A stretch of DNA of 40,203 nt from Reclinomonas americana ATCC 50394 (Eukaryota; Jakobida; Jakobea; Jakobida). The stretch covers positions 12,855 to 53,057 of the forward strand of contig PS015104.1 of NCBI GenBank assembly GCA_048213135.1, written 5' to 3'. Each line of letters opens with the position of its first letter. The first letter of the stretch is position 1. Below the pieces are notes generated by a model, which was not told the origin of the DNA, did not search any database, and saw nothing but the letters and a program-made list of their open reading frames with translations. Below, piece after piece: positions 1 to 11,868 of the stretch. The translations under genes and the position numbers were made by a program.

Positions 1-3000
1 GCAGCCGACGAGCAGCGTGACATTCTCACCATTGAGTTCCTCGTGTTGGACCCGGTGAAGATTGTGGTCACCAAGGAGTTGCTGCAACACATTCGCGAGT
101 TCATGGTCATGGTCGAGGGTGTCGAGCAGCGTGCCAAATTGCGCGCCGCGGCCGTTGGCTCCGGCGCTGCTACCGAGGCGGGAGCGGCTGGCGACGAAAC
201 CTCGCTGGCCAAGGTTCTGCGCTCCGAGACTCGCTACGCATCGAGTCCACCACCGGCCGGCTCCGCCGCCGCCGCCGCCGCCGCCTCACTGTCGCCGGCG
301 TCGAGTCTGTCATCGCCTGGCTCTCCCAGCATGCCGGCAGTCACGGCCAATGCGACGGCGGCGACGACGATGGTGCCGCTGCGCACGGTCAACGTGACGG
401 GAACCACCACTTCGGCGGCCGCTGTGGCAGCGGCNNNNNNNNNNNNNNNNNNNNNNNNNNNNNNNNNNNNNNNNNNNNNNNNNNNNNNNNNNNNNNNNNN
501 GGTGGGCTCTGGAAGTGGACCAGCGACCGACAGCCCGAGTCGGTTGCAGATTGTTGGTGAGTTCGTTTGTGTGTTTGTCTCTCGGTAGCCTCATGCGCTC
601 CATCTCACCTTCTTTTTCGTCATTGTTGCAGTGCCGGAGAACGACGCTCGCGCGCTCTCTCAACGCGCTGAAAATCAGCGCAAGCGCATTTTGCATTCTC
701 GTGTGCTCTCCTCCAATTCGCCGACCATGTCGCCGGCCTCCATGGCGACACCATCGGCGGCGGCCGGCATGGCCATGCAGCAGCTGTCGCCGGATACTCC
801 CGTGCAGTACACCCACTTCCGATTCCTGTTCAAGAACAGCACCGAAGAGGACATGTTGTTCAGCCAGACCGACTCGCAGAATCAATTCCGACTCAACTCG
901 GGGTGCCAGTCGCCATTCACGTTCCCGAATCCGTTCCTGCCAAAGCTTGTTGTTGCGTTTTGCAGCAGCACCTGCTCGTGACCTCTCACGCGACGTGATG
1001 CCGACCCTCATTTTGCAGGATTTCTGTATGAACGGCTGGTCACAAGTTTCACAACTCGAGGTGGAATATCCGGGCGTGGAGGAGCTCGTCGTATCCAGCT
1101 CGCCGTTCACCGCCATGTTCTTCTCGACAACGGCCGCCGTGTCGACGGCCTCGGTTCCAACGACTCCCGCTGGTATGTGCCCTTGTATTATAGATGGTGC
1201 CTCTCTTGCTCATGTTTGACGCTCTCTCTCTCTTTCTCGCCCTCTTTCCAGCATCGTCGGTGGTCGCGTCCAACCGTCGCGTGTCACTGCACGCGGCTGG
1301 CAAGCGCGTGCAGCGTGGACACCACTCACGCGGCAATAGCGGCGGTGACGGCTCTGCCTCGCGCTCCATTATCGTGAATGTGGAGGTCAAAGGCATGCAG
1401 CGCTTTGTGGAGGTACGTCGGTTGTTGCTGCCATGCTTGCCTGTTGTGCTGATGTCGCCCTTGTTGTTTACCCTCGCCTCGCCACGCAGTTCATGTCGTC
1501 GTTCGCGGCGGTGAACAAGACCGATGTGGAGATGCAGTTGCGCACGTACCGCCCAACTGGCGTGCCGCAAACCAACACCATTGTCCACGTGCCGCCTCTC
1601 GGTCACGCACCGTTCTGCTACAACGAGAAGTGGCCGAATGTGCAGTACCAGCTCAAGCCCGCCGGCGAGTGGGAGTGGAGTCTGCCATTTTCGGTGGGCT
1701 CGAAAAAGTCCGACGTGCAGCTGCTGGTTGTGCGAAGCTCCGATCAGCTGCTGTGTCGCGAGTTTGCCGTCACCTGCCATCAGGACAAGCGCACCGGGCA
1801 GACGCGCGTGATAGTGGTACCGCCGTTCACTATTTCCAACCGCGCCCCGTTCCCCGTGCATTTTTCGTTCCCCAACCGCGCCGAGTCCGAGTACCGTTTG
1901 TGCGAGTTGCCGCCGCTCTCTGTGAAGACTCTCTTTTTCACACCCGACGAGGAGCCATTCCGCCTGCGCATGGAGCAGTACGATACGTGGTCGCGTCCGA
2001 TTTCGCTCAAGAAGCCAGGCACCTTTAACGTCCGCGTCTCGCGCAAGGTCTGGTCGTGGTTGTGCACTTGTGTCGCGCAAAACCCATATAATAATGTCTC
2101 ACTTGTTGATTCCAGACACCTACTGGCCAGTGGTTCAAGCAGCGACGACGCAGCGGCAGCATCACTGCCGCCTCGCTGTTATCGCCACAGGATGACCCCG
2201 AAGCGCACGGCAGCGAACTCCTGTCGCCGTTCACGACCCCACTGGCGAGCAGTAGCAGCGCTGCTGCTGCTGGTGGTTCGACTCCGTCGGCGGGTGTGGT
2301 GATTGGCAGCGACGGCTCCGTGCTCACGTGCAAGCGCGAGGGTCAGATTCTCGACGTTACGGTCGACCGGCCATCCGAAGAAGGCGGTCGCACCGTGATT
2401 GTGGAAGTGCCGATTGTGCTCATCAACCACACCAACATTGATGTGATGATTGAGCAGCGTGGGTACGATGCCGAGGCGCAGGTGGTCGCCAGTTACTCCG
2501 AGGCGCCGTTCTCGTCGGTGGTGCCGGGATACATTCTGCGAGTTGCGCAAAGGGGAAGGAACAGTGAGAGAGATGCGTGCAGTTCCTGGAGTTTACTTAC
2601 TTGCCGCGATTGATGTAGGCACGGGCTGTCCACGGTGGTTGGCAAACCAGTGCTCACGGATGGGGCGAGCCGTTCTCCATCGAGCTGCCCACAATGACAC
2701 CGGTGCGCATTCCGCTCTCTGCCAGCTCCGACACCGAGTACGAGATTCTCGTGCACGTGGTGTCGCGTGGCACGCGCGGTCGTACGGTGACGCTGACGCC
2801 CCGCTTCATGCTCTACAATCGCACGAGCATCAACCTGTTGGTCATTTTCGGTGAGCACATTCTGCCCTGGTCTCGTTTTTTTCGTCTTTTTGCTCACTCT
2901 GGCATATGCCCTTCTGCGTGCGCAGGCACCTTCCACACGCTGCTTCCGGCGCAAAGCAACGAGGTTTGCTGTGTGGCCACCGACAACGCGTTCGTCACGG

Positions 3001-4913
3001 GTGATCCGGAGGGCGGTGGGGAGTGGCAGGTGGTCGGCTTCAATGTCACCGACTCGAACGAGGCCATTGTGGAGCTGAACAACACGACCACGGATGCCAG
3101 CCACATGATTGCCGTGTCGGTGCGTAAATCCGACAGTGGCACCTCGATTACGCTGCTGGCGTCGCAGCATGCACCGTACGTGTTCTACAATCATACGCTG
3201 CGGGAGATCGAGCTGCGACAGACCACGCCACGACCACGCGTGCTGCGTCTGCCGCCGGGCACGTCGCGCAACTTTTTCTGGACGAATCTGCTGGACGATT
3301 TGCACGTGCAGATCCGCAGGCGTAGCTTGGGTTCATCGGCCTCGCGCCCCAGTTCCACAATGCTGTCGTCGGCGGCGGTGGTCGTTGATGATGAGGGCGA
3401 TGATCGGCTGCTTGGTGACGGATTGCGCAGCAGCTCGGCTGATGCGATGGACGGAGATGACGGCGCGATGGTGAGTGGGATAAAAGGGAGGGAGAGTGAG
3501 GGAGAGGGAGAGAAAGAGAGAGAAAAGGGAGAGGGAGAGAGATGTGGGGAGAGGAAAAGAGAAAGTGATGGACTCGCAGGTTTTGTTGTGTTGCTCATGG
3601 TGTTGTTTCCATATTGCAGGGTGTCGATCTCGAGCTAGAGGCTGGGTGGAGTGTTCCGTTTGTGGTCGACGAGCTGGGAGTGCTGGATATTGAGTTTGAG
3701 GAGAGCGACGACATTATGTTGTCGAGTTGCGTGCTTCTTTCGACTGTCACCTCCCGAATCAAGTTCTTGTTTTGCCTGACGCCGTTGAATGCTTCCCACA
3801 GGACAACAACTCGTCGCCGCCATTCATGCTGGTCAGCATTCAAAGATTGTGATCATTGCGCCACCGGAGGTTGCCGCAGGTCGGTCGCTCGAGGACCAGT
3901 TGGCCGACGTGCTCGGCGTGTCGAGCAAGACACTGAGTGCTGTCAAGGTGCGCGTGCCAAGCATCCAGTTGCAGTTGTTGCGTGACGACAAGGAGGAGAT
4001 GCTGTGTGCCACCATTTCGGATGTGCGTGGCAACTGGACACGACGCCCGCCGCAAGAGATTATGCACTTTTCGATTCAGGGTTTGTGTTGCACAGCTGCT
4101 GTGAAGCACCCTCTGCATATGTCTCACGTGCTGAGCGATTCTCCAGATGTGCAAATCGACAACATGCAACTCAACGCGGAAGACGAGGTGGTCTTGGCGT
4201 TCTCTCGCGACGATTATCAGCACCTGCGGCCGAATTGTATCGAGCTACTGGTAGAGCGGTCGCTGTTTGATCAGTTTGAGTACATTCGGTGAGGGAAAGG
4301 GGAAGGAGATTGTGATAGAGATGCGTGTCCATAGTCCTCTTCTGTGTGTGTCCATGTTCTAACCCTTCCCCTTTTCTCTATCACCAGCTTCCTTGGCTTC
4401 CGCCTGCTGCCGCTGTCGATCCGCGTCGACGGCTTGGTGATTGACGCTATCATGGACTTGGTTCATGTGTTTGACGACGGCACGCAGCAGAGCTCTGACG
4501 AAAGTGTCGATGTGTTGATGCTGGAGCCGCCGCCCATTGGCACCGTGGAGGGCAGCAAGCGTCTGTACTTTGAGCGCGTGGAGGTGATGCCACTTAAGCT
4601 GGCCGTCACTGTCGGTGCANNNNNNNNNNNNNNNNNNNNNNNNNNNNNNNNNNNNNNNNNNNNNNNNNNNNNNNNNNNNNNNNNNNNNNNNNNNNNNNNN
4701 NNNNNNNNNNNNNNNNNNNNNNNNNNNNNNNNNNNNNNNNNNNNNNNNNNNNNNNNNNNNNNNNNNNNNNNNNNNNNNNNNNNNNNNNNNNNNNNNNNNN
4801 NNNNNNNNNNNNNNNNNNNNNNNNNNNNNNNNNNNNNNNNNNNNNNNNNNNNNNNNNNNNNNAACGAACGAACGACGACGACGGACGGACCGGCCGTCCG
4901 GCCGTCGTCGTAT

Positions 4914-4970
<57 letters not shown>

Positions 4971-6219
4971 ACCATCAACAGAAAATGCGCCGTGTCCTTT
5001 GTTTCTGAATGCGCCACAACTGTGCACAGTGTCGTGCAACAATACACGAAGCGCGCGCTGCGACAGGTGGTGGTCATCCTCGCCTCGGTCGACTTCCTCG
5101 GCAGTCCAATGGGCGCGCTGAAGCTGCTGCGTGACGGCGTCAAGGACTTTATGTTTATGCCGTGGAACGGCTTGATGTACGACGACACACCCGGCTCGTT
5201 CTTGGGCGGTGTTCTGCGTGGCACCGGGTCGCTGCTGAAGCACTCGTCGGATGCGGCGCTGACCACCTTGGTCAAGGTCACACGCTCTTTCTCGCGCCTG
5301 GCCGCACGCGTCAGCCTGCACGAGCAGTACTTTACGTACAAGCAGGAGATGGCGCGCAATCACCCGCGCAATGTGTTTGCCGGTGTGAAGCAGGGCACGC
5401 AAGAGTTGACGTCGGGCTTTTGGTTTGCGGCCAGTGGGTTCGTGACGCAGACGAGGGAGGGCTGGAGGAGAGCCGGCTGGCGAGGTGCCAGCAAGGGTCT
5501 CGGCTATGCCGCCCTCGGCGCGCCCGTGAAGATTGCGTCGGGGTGTGTCGACTTTGTGAGCAAGATCCTGGAGAGCGTCAAGAACCAGACCGATCGAGAG
5601 CGCAAGGGCAAGCGACGTGTGCGCGACCCGCTGGAGCGGCAGGAGCGGCAGGCACGTGCAAAGGAGTTTTGCGTGTCATTTGTGGAGAGCCGTGGCGAGC
5701 TGCCGGTGTTCTTCGACATGGTCCGTGTGGTGACGTCGCGCGAGCACTTGCGCGATCGTGTGCTGGCGCTGTCGAACCAGTCGCTACGGTTCTTCAACCC
5801 CGAGCGCCTGAATCAGGAGACGCCCACGGCCAACATGACCATTCCGATCAAGGACATTCGGCTGGTGGAGGCGCCGAAGAACTTGGAAATCAACTGCACG
5901 GTGCGTCTGTGCTATCACTCTTCCCATTGCATTCTCACGCATTCTCACCTGTGCATCTTTTGCACGCTCACAGCTGCACTTTACACGAGCCATCAGTGGC
6001 AAGCAGTTGGTGACCATGCGCACGGCGTCACGCGAGGAGTTTGTGGCGCAACTCGCCAAAGCCTACGAGGACGTGGACGGCTCGCGACTGGAGGTCGAAA
6101 CGGTACCGATGTACATTGGGTCCAGTGTCGCGCACGGCAGCGGCTCGGATGATGCTCTTGGCGGTCCGTCGTCGCCCGTGCCCATTGGCGTCAAGGTCGA
6201 CCGATTCGCCGAGTTGTAG
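1..6219 (+). CDS. VPS13: VPS13-family lipid-transfer protein, C-terminal part (5' partial)
   Basis: VPS13 proteins are rod-like bridges that move bulk lipid between membranes at organelle contact sites. The frame is open from base 1, so the N-terminal chorein part lies upstream. Thirteen exons: 1-556 (gap 435-500), 632-951, 1019-1172, 1252-1412, 1490-2047, 2116-2541, 2619-2850, 2926-3470, 3620-3725, 3802-4288, 4388-4619, about 5030-5900, 5974-6219. The middle exons read as the repeated beta-rich VAB/SHR-binding region (for example IVVPPFTISNRAPFPVHF). Then come YFERVEVMPLKLAVTV, typical of the family, the conserved QQYTKRALRQVVVILASVDF LG block with the glycine-rich C-terminal domain, and a PH-like end. 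Phases agree at all junctions that can be checked. The exon joins at 951, 2541 and 3725 use GTTGCG donors. Intron 11 holds an N gap (4620-4862), so the start of exon 12 is uncertain. Family call firm; paralogue not assignable. Confidence 0.9.
4875..4911. repeat. GC-rich hairpin-forming inverted repeat beside a gap
   Basis: Bases 4875-4890 and 4896-4911 are reverse complements except for one A/G mismatch (4885/4901), leaving a 5-base loop CGGCC. It lies in VPS13 intron 11 directly after the N gap, in a run of ACGA/ACGG units, and is followed by the TG tract. Confidence 0.8.
4916..4969. repeat. (TG)n microsatellite
   Basis: About 27 uninterrupted TG units in VPS13 intron 11, ending just before the polypurine-free 3' end of the intron. 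Confidence 0.95.
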
Positions 6220-6299
6220 TAGTTCACTATTTTTTATGTACAGGGGAAAAGAGATAGATTACACACACATAATACAAGATACGATTAACTGTTTGGCAA

Positions 6300-9200
6300 T
6301 TAGCCGTGCGGAAAGCGACGCATGAGCGTGTTGGCATCTGCATCAGTGGCAACATGATGCACGGCAATGGTGGTGCGATCGGAGAGCGGCCGTGGGAAGG
6401 CCACTGTCGCCGCACCGGGCATGTCATGAATACGATCGTCGACAATGTGGTGCACCGGCAAGCGATGCCGCACAAACCACCACCCCGTCGTGCAGTCTTC
6501 CCACCCGTGCGTGTCCTCCACCGTCAACTCGGCCTCGGCGATCCACAACACCAGGTCCATGGTGAGTGTGTACAGTGCGCCACCGGCGTGCATGTACACC
6601 TCGCGTTGCGGACCACGCGAGGCCATGCCCAGCGAACCCCAGTACAGGCGCACAGGTGGCAACAGATCCCGCTCACTCTCCAGCTTCACCGTGCGCACAA
6701 ACGTGTCGGTGTCGCCCTTGCTGACGTACTGCACGGTGGTGTTGGCGAACTGCTGCGCCGCCCACACAAACCAGCGGTACGTCTTGCCACTCGATTGGTT
6801 CTCCTCGCACGGCAAGAACAGCATGTCGCCCTCGGCGGCCGCCTCGCGAGCGAGCTCCTCAACAAGGGAAGTGGCTGCGCGCGGCTGGCCGAGCACAAAC
6901 ATGACTTGCAGTGTGCCGTCGGGATTGCGCGTCGGATGGTACACATTCGGGTACTGCAGCCATGTGCGTCGCGTGCGCCCACGACGCTCTCGCTCCGCGT
7001 CGTACGTGAACACGCCGATGACGTGCTTCACGCGAGGACCGAGTGCCGGTGGTGCTTGTGGTCCGTCTGTCGCATGCATGACCGATCGGTACCAGCGTGC
7101 GGCCGTCTTGGTGAGGGAGGAGAGCACGATCTCGGAAGCCGCCGTTGCGTGGCGCACATTGGCGTGGCCACCGCTGGTCGGATCGCACAGGGGCGGGAGG
7201 ACGCGGTACGCGAAGATGCTGATCATCGGTGCAGTGGAGGCCATCGACAGCGAGTGGTGTCTGTCGGTCAGCAGGCGTTCGATGGCGACGGGGAGGAGGG
7301 GTGGTTGGTGGGAGGCTGGGGCGGGGACCTGGGTGGGAGGAAGGGGGATAGGAGAAGGAGAGTGAGTGAGAGGGAAGTGGGAGGAGGGTGAGAAACAGAG
7401 AGGAAACGAGGAGGAAAGCGATTGGGCGGAGAGAGAAGGCGTTCAACGCACATAATAATAATGAGACGAAGAAACAGGGAAGAAGCGAGTGGAGAAGCGA
7501 CTATGCGGAGTGAAAAAAATGGTCAAAAACACGCTGTAAGCTGAGACAGAAACGAGAGATCGGGCGACTGAGTGGACAGAGAATGAGTTGAAACGGTTGC
7601 AAGCTGAGACGAGAAACAGGGTGACTGCGTGTGGAGTGACAAAGGGCTCAAACACACGTCGCCAACAGAGAACAAGAACGGAAGGAGACACGAGAGAGAC
7701 GGGGACTCTCATTGTATTCTCTCCTGTCGGTGGTTCCCTCTCCTCCTCCCTTCATTCGCCCCTCATCCTTGTCACTCGCAGCGATACGACATCTCTCTCT
7801 CTCTTTCTCTCGACTGAGTGGAGTGACAGTGGGCTCAAACACTCGTTACACACTGAGAGCGAGAACGGAAGGAGACAGTAGACTCTCATTGTATTCTCTG
7901 CTGTCGGTGGCTCTCTCCTCCCTCTCCTTCATCCTTGTCACGCGCAGTGAAACTACATCTCTCTCCCGACTGAGAGTAGTGAGAAGGTGTCGAGTCACGC
8001 GTTGCAGAGTGGAAGAAAGATCCAATCGACAAAGAGAGCAACCAGCAGTGAACGAGGGTTGATGGACCGACAGAGGCACGGATACGGGGAAGAGAGAATG
8101 ACGGGAAGAGAAAGGGAGACCGAGGGGTGAAGAAAGTGAGCAAGGGACAAAACACGCAAGCAACGAGAAGGAAAGCCAAGAATGGCTGAACTGAGGACTT
8201 GCCTTGAACACATGGGCCACTTGCTGAGACGAGTGCTGCAAGTCAGCGATGATACATGACGCTGCACTGGAACACAAGACAGAGCTCACACCTTGGCGTG
8301 CTGTGTTAAATATCGGTCAACGATGACCATCATCACCTCGACCGCAGCCAGCATGTACTCGGTGTGCAAATCGGGCGAGAATCGAGACGTGGGCACATTC
8401 CGGAGAGACGAAGCAACTGCACGGGCAAGAAAATCATGAGCTACAACTCTTCGTCCCGAGCCACGGTCCATGCATACCCTGTTCGCGTAGGCCCAGCGGC
8501 CACACGGGAAGCAAGGCGAACCGAAAGGCATCGTCAAACTGAACAGTGTAGCGTATTATCGACAAGCCACCAGGCAGCGGAACTTGCACGTCGAATGGCG
8601 CCACTGGTATGGCGACACCACGCACTAGATGTGAAGCTCGCGAGAGGAAAAACGGTGAAGGAGGAGGCAACTGTGAAAGCAAGACAAGTGAGCGAGGAAA
8701 CATCATCACACTCTCTTTCTCTCTCCCGCACTCACCGGCTTGTTCTCTGCGACTTCCTCCAACATGGCCTCGCGCAGCGCTGCTGAAAAGGAAGAGCCGA
8801 TGCGGTGCTCTGCCACCAGCTTGGGAACTGCGGGGTGTTTTATGTGAGTGCTCTGCGCGTGCGTGAGAGAGACTTCGTGCTCTCTGGCCTTACGCACCAA
8901 GCACGTCGACACTGGCCCGCAGTTCCTCATCCGTCGCACCAGGCACCGTGACTCTCACCTCACGGCCGTCGATGAGGAGAGCGATTTCACGAGACGGGGC
9001 GGGGCGACTCTGCAGACGTGAGGGGAGAGGAGTGAGGAGGGATGGAGGAGAGAAGGAGGAGGGAAGGAGGAGGGACGGAGGAGGGACGGAGGATGGAAGG
9101 ATCCGAAGGAGAAGGGAAGGAGGAGGCAAGGAGGAGGGAAGGAGGAGGCAAGGAGGAGGGAAGGAGGAGGGAGTGAGGAGGGATGGAGGAGGGAAGGAGG

Positions 9201-9922
9201 AGGGAAGGAGGAGGGAAGGAGGAGGCAAGGAGGAGACAAGGAGGAGAGAATGCGGAGGGAAGGAGGAGGGAAGGAGAGGAGGGAAGGAGGAGGGAAGGAG
9301 AGGAGGAAAGGAGGAGGGAAGTAGGAGAGGAGAAAGGAAGAAATGGATGCAAGGGAAGGAGAAAGGAAGTGCCACTTGAGACGGACGAGAGGGGGATAAG
9401 GCACAGGCGAAACAATGAGGAAAACAAGACGAGAAGAGCGAGAGAAGAACGCCAGCGCAATCCCTCTTTCACTCACACTTGCGTCAAGCGCAGCCCACAG
9501 CTGCTCAGCAGAGTTTCCAATAAGAATCGCTATCTCCGACTGTGCGCTGCTCAAGTCGGGTCGCGACGCACTCAGCGCCTCGACTGTGCGCATGCATGCA
9601 CAATCACCGATGAATGAATGATTGCATGCATGCTCCCTCTCTCTCACACACACACACGCACACACTTTTCCCGCGCACCTGCCTCTCTCGCAGTCCTCCT
9701 GTCTGCCACAGACACCAGCAGTTTGCCTCCATCAAGCGAGTGGAGAGTGACATACGAGGTCTTCATGAGCTGGAAGGGCCACAAGAAGCGATTGTCGGCG
9801 GAACCATACGAATCCTCATCGGAAAAGTCTGCGTCCTCGGTGGCGGAGATGAGTGTGGTGGAGGAGAAGAAGAAGAGAAGGAGGAGGAGGAGCAGGAAGA
9901 GTGAGGCACGATGGTGCCACAT
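6300..9922 (-). CDS. Type II membrane galactosyltransferase-like protein (GT31/GT67 type)
   Basis: Predicted Golgi glycosyltransferase that would transfer a hexose from UDP-sugar. Exons on the minus strand: 9922-9679, 9583-9477, 9009-8898, 8827-8736, 8670-8478, 8416-8292, 8235-8203, 7328-6300; total 1935 nt, 644 residues, all phases consistent. The start ATG is followed by a strong hydrophobic signal anchor (residues 6-27). Residues about 30-330 are unrecognised. The catalytic region (about 400-620) has GDMLFLP, GKTYRWFVWAAQQ, the DxD metal site in SKGDTDTFVR (Asp508, Asp510) and a later YWGSLG block, the order seen in GT31 and the Leishmania SCG-type (GT67) enzymes. Exon 7 is only 33 nt and is followed by an AAG|GCAAGT donor, a classic GC-AG intron. 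The link between the catalytic exon and the seven upstream exons across an 874-nt intron is inferred from phase; these could be two genes. Donor and acceptor sugars cannot be told. Confidence 0.72.
7631..7980. repeat. Imperfect tandem repeat, about 187-bp unit, in an intron
   Basis: The string beginning GTGGAGTGAC at 7631 recurs at 7818 with the same order of landmarks: GGGCTCAAACAC, AGAACGGAAGGAGACA, ACTCTCATTGTATTCTCT and CTGTCGGTGG. It fills much of the 874-nt last intron (7329-8202) of the glycosyltransferase gene. No coding evidence within it. Confidence 0.85.
9012..9340. repeat. GGAGGGAA-type purine minisatellite
   Basis: Degenerate units of about 8-15 bases (GGAGGGAA, GGAGGCAA, GGATGGAG) over some 330 bp inside the second intron of the glycosyltransferase gene (9010-9476). 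Long ORFs on both strands here are products of the repeat. Confidence 0.9.
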
Positions 9923-10649
9923 GCACTAGCAATGAATATCCGATTCGGAGAGAGACGGGACGAACAACCAATCGTGTACATGTGATGAACAAGCTCCACA
10001 ACACCAATGAAGTGTAGTGTACACGCTCCAAGAGGGAAAACAAACACGGAGACTGCAACGTGCTTCATTTCTCCGCTCGAGCTTGAAGCTCATCGGCGGC
10101 CTCGCGATCGACTCGAGCTCTTCCGACGTCGTATTCGTACGACAGAGGAATGGCTTGCGTAGGAACCGGCACAGCGGCCGGCTTCATTGCTTGCGCAGCG
10201 AGCAGTACAAAGGAGAATCGAGATTGCGAAACGATGCTTGCGTTTCTGCGAGAGAACCCACGGCCACTGGCGCAGACAACGCAGCGGGTTCAACCCTTCA
10301 ATGCAGACAGATACTCATCGCTTCCTGTCATTCTGTCACCAGCAAGTGTGAAAGACCTCGACGACCGACGCGTTCGGCTTCAGTATCGCACCCAGTATTG
10401 TGTTGTTTCACTTTCCGTCTTTCTCTCTCGCAAAGGCAGTGTCTCCTCAATTCCCTTGTCTCTCCTCATCTTCCTTCCCCACCACGATCAAATTAACACA
10501 GTTGCAAGAGGACAGACAACGAGTTTTTCATTATCTTCACAACATTCTCTCGAGCTCGTCATCATTATTGTTTGGATTAGGAGGGCAGTTAACACATGCA
10601 AGTGCTGCATGCTGTACAAGGAAAGCGCGCTGTTTGACGAGCTCACAAC
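9923..10649. other. Intergenic region, no supported gene
   Basis: Lies between the start of the glycosyltransferase gene and the stop of the EGF-like gene. It should hold the promoter of the former and the 3' end of the latter. ORFs at 10150-10653 (+) and 10090-10293 (-) have no recognisable domain and no splice-consistent partners, so I see nothing firm in it. Confidence 0.5.
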
Positions 10650-11282
10650 TTAGTTGGCCGGGACCTTCTTGGTGCAGGCGATGCCATTGTCGTTCACCCA
10701 CTTGTTGCAGGTGCAGATGTTGTTGCCGTCGCATTGGCAGTTGGTGTGGCACTTGCACACGCCGTCAACCGACGCCGTAGCACCGACGCAGTTGCCATAC
10801 AGGCCGCACACCTGCTCCTTGCCGAGCTTGCACGGGATCTCAGCCGGCACGCTGCAGTCGGCACCAGTCCAGCCCGGCTTGCAGGTGCAGGTCAGGTCGG
10901 GGTTGCAGTCGCCGTTGCTGGGGCCAGAGCAGTTCTTGGGGCAGTCGTAGCAGGTGCCGTTGGCGTTGGCGACGGGGGCGTTGTTGGGCGACACGGCGCT
11001 CCACTGCAGGGTGCACGGGGTGCCAATGGCGGCGGGGCAAGCGGTGAAGGAAGCCTGGCGGCACTGGTAGTGCGAGCCCCAGTTGCCGCTGGCGGTCGCC
11101 TGGCACTTGCCCGACACACACTTGGCGTTGGAGTCGACGGCCGCACCGGCCGAGTCACGGAAGTTGCCTCCCAGACAATTGGCGTCGGTGGAACACTTGC
11201 CGCCGCCGATAATGGCCGGAGGCGCGGCGAGGGCGAGGGCGAAGAGGGCAGTGAAAGCCACAACAGCGATGATGATCTTCAT
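10650..11282 (-). CDS. Small secreted EGF-like cysteine-rich protein
   Basis: Intronless, 210 residues, the only single-exon gene in the window. It begins with a clear signal peptide (MKIIIAVVAFTALFALALAA, cleavage likely after Ala-20). The mature part is small, acidic to neutral and carries about two dozen cysteines. An EGF-like core is visible near residues 110-148 (CYDCPKNCSG ... CTCKPGWTGADC, the C-x-C-x2-G-W-x-G-x2-C ending) and a second Cys cluster near 150-200 (CKCHTNCQCDGNNICTC). NCS and NGT are possible N-glycosylation sites. It is probably exported or displayed at the surface; substrate or partner unknown. A TATA-like box lies about 96 bases upstream, and strong G/C third-position bias suggests good expression. 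Confidence 0.88.
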   Translation of the reverse strand: MKIIIAVVAFTALFALALAAPPAIIGGGKCSTDANCLGGNFRDSAGAAVDSNAKCVSGKCQATASGNWGSHYQCRQASFTACPAAIGTPCTLQWSAVSPNNAPVANANGTCYDCPKNCSGPSNGDCNPDLTCTCKPGWTGADCSVPAEIPCKLGKEQVCGLYGNCVGATASVDGVCKCHTNCQCDGNNICTCNKWVNDNGIACTKKVPAN

Positions 11283-11377
11283 GATGAGAGAGTGGGATGG
11301 ATGGATTGAGGGAAGAGGAGGAGGTTCTCTTGGCTCTTGGAGGCGATGTGAATGCAGCAGCTTTGCAGCACCCTCGG

Positions 11378-11385
11378 CTTATATC
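11378..11385 (-). promoter_or_regulatory. TATA-like element of the EGF-like gene
   Basis: Minus-strand GATATAAG about 96 nt upstream of the ATG at 11282. This would place transcription start about 60-70 nt before the ATG. Inference from motif and spacing only. Confidence 0.4.
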
Positions 11386-11868
11386 ATCCGTCATGACCGC
11401 GGAACAACTCCCAATCGACGAAAAACAAACCAAAAAGTTCGGACCTCCTCCGGCTGCCAGGTGATGCAGACGGAGGTGGTCACTGGATGGTAACATGCTG
11501 TCGCTGCGGTGAGCGTGCAATCGCAGGTGGAGTGGTTTTGAGAGAAACTGATGCAGCAATGCATCCGGAAGATATTGTTGGGTATCGATATTCGAATTCT
11601 TCCGGTCAGACGATCTGAGCTGCTGCAGCACCGTATGCTGCCTTATCACCACCGCGAGGGAGTCCGTGAAACTTAACATGCGCAGGAACATGAGGTACTG
11701 CATGATCACAACGTCGCGATCGAGCTCGATCGAATTCGCCACACCGACCGACCGGACTTTTCCCCTCCTTTCTCTTTTCCCTTTTCAAACACCCTCGATT
11801 GCGTGATGACGCACACAAGCAACTCAATTGAATAGAATTGCTCCCTCCGTTTTCACCCGCGGGCGAGA
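11386..11868. other. Divergent intergenic region
   Basis: Shared upstream space between the EGF-like gene (-) and the RHS-like gene (+). It contains no convincing ORF. Apart from the TATA-like box near its left edge I see no defined element. Confidence 0.45.

Noticed and set aside
1535-1541. GTTGCG inside VPS13 exon 5 and similar exonic copies
   Set aside because: These encode in-frame residues of conserved protein (QLRTY here), so the hexamer alone is not enough to define a donor.
9012-9340. Possible CRISPR-like array
   Set aside because: Short degenerate purine minisatellite with no fixed repeat/spacer structure, inside an intron of a eukaryotic gene.
8955-9665. Serine/proline-rich ORFs over the GGA repeat
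   Set aside because: Translation of a simple repeat; the real exons are the short flanking segments 9477-9583 and 8898-9009.
10090-10653. ORFs on both strands between the glycosyltransferase and EGF-like genes
   Set aside because: No recognisable domain, no splice-consistent partners and overlap of both strands.
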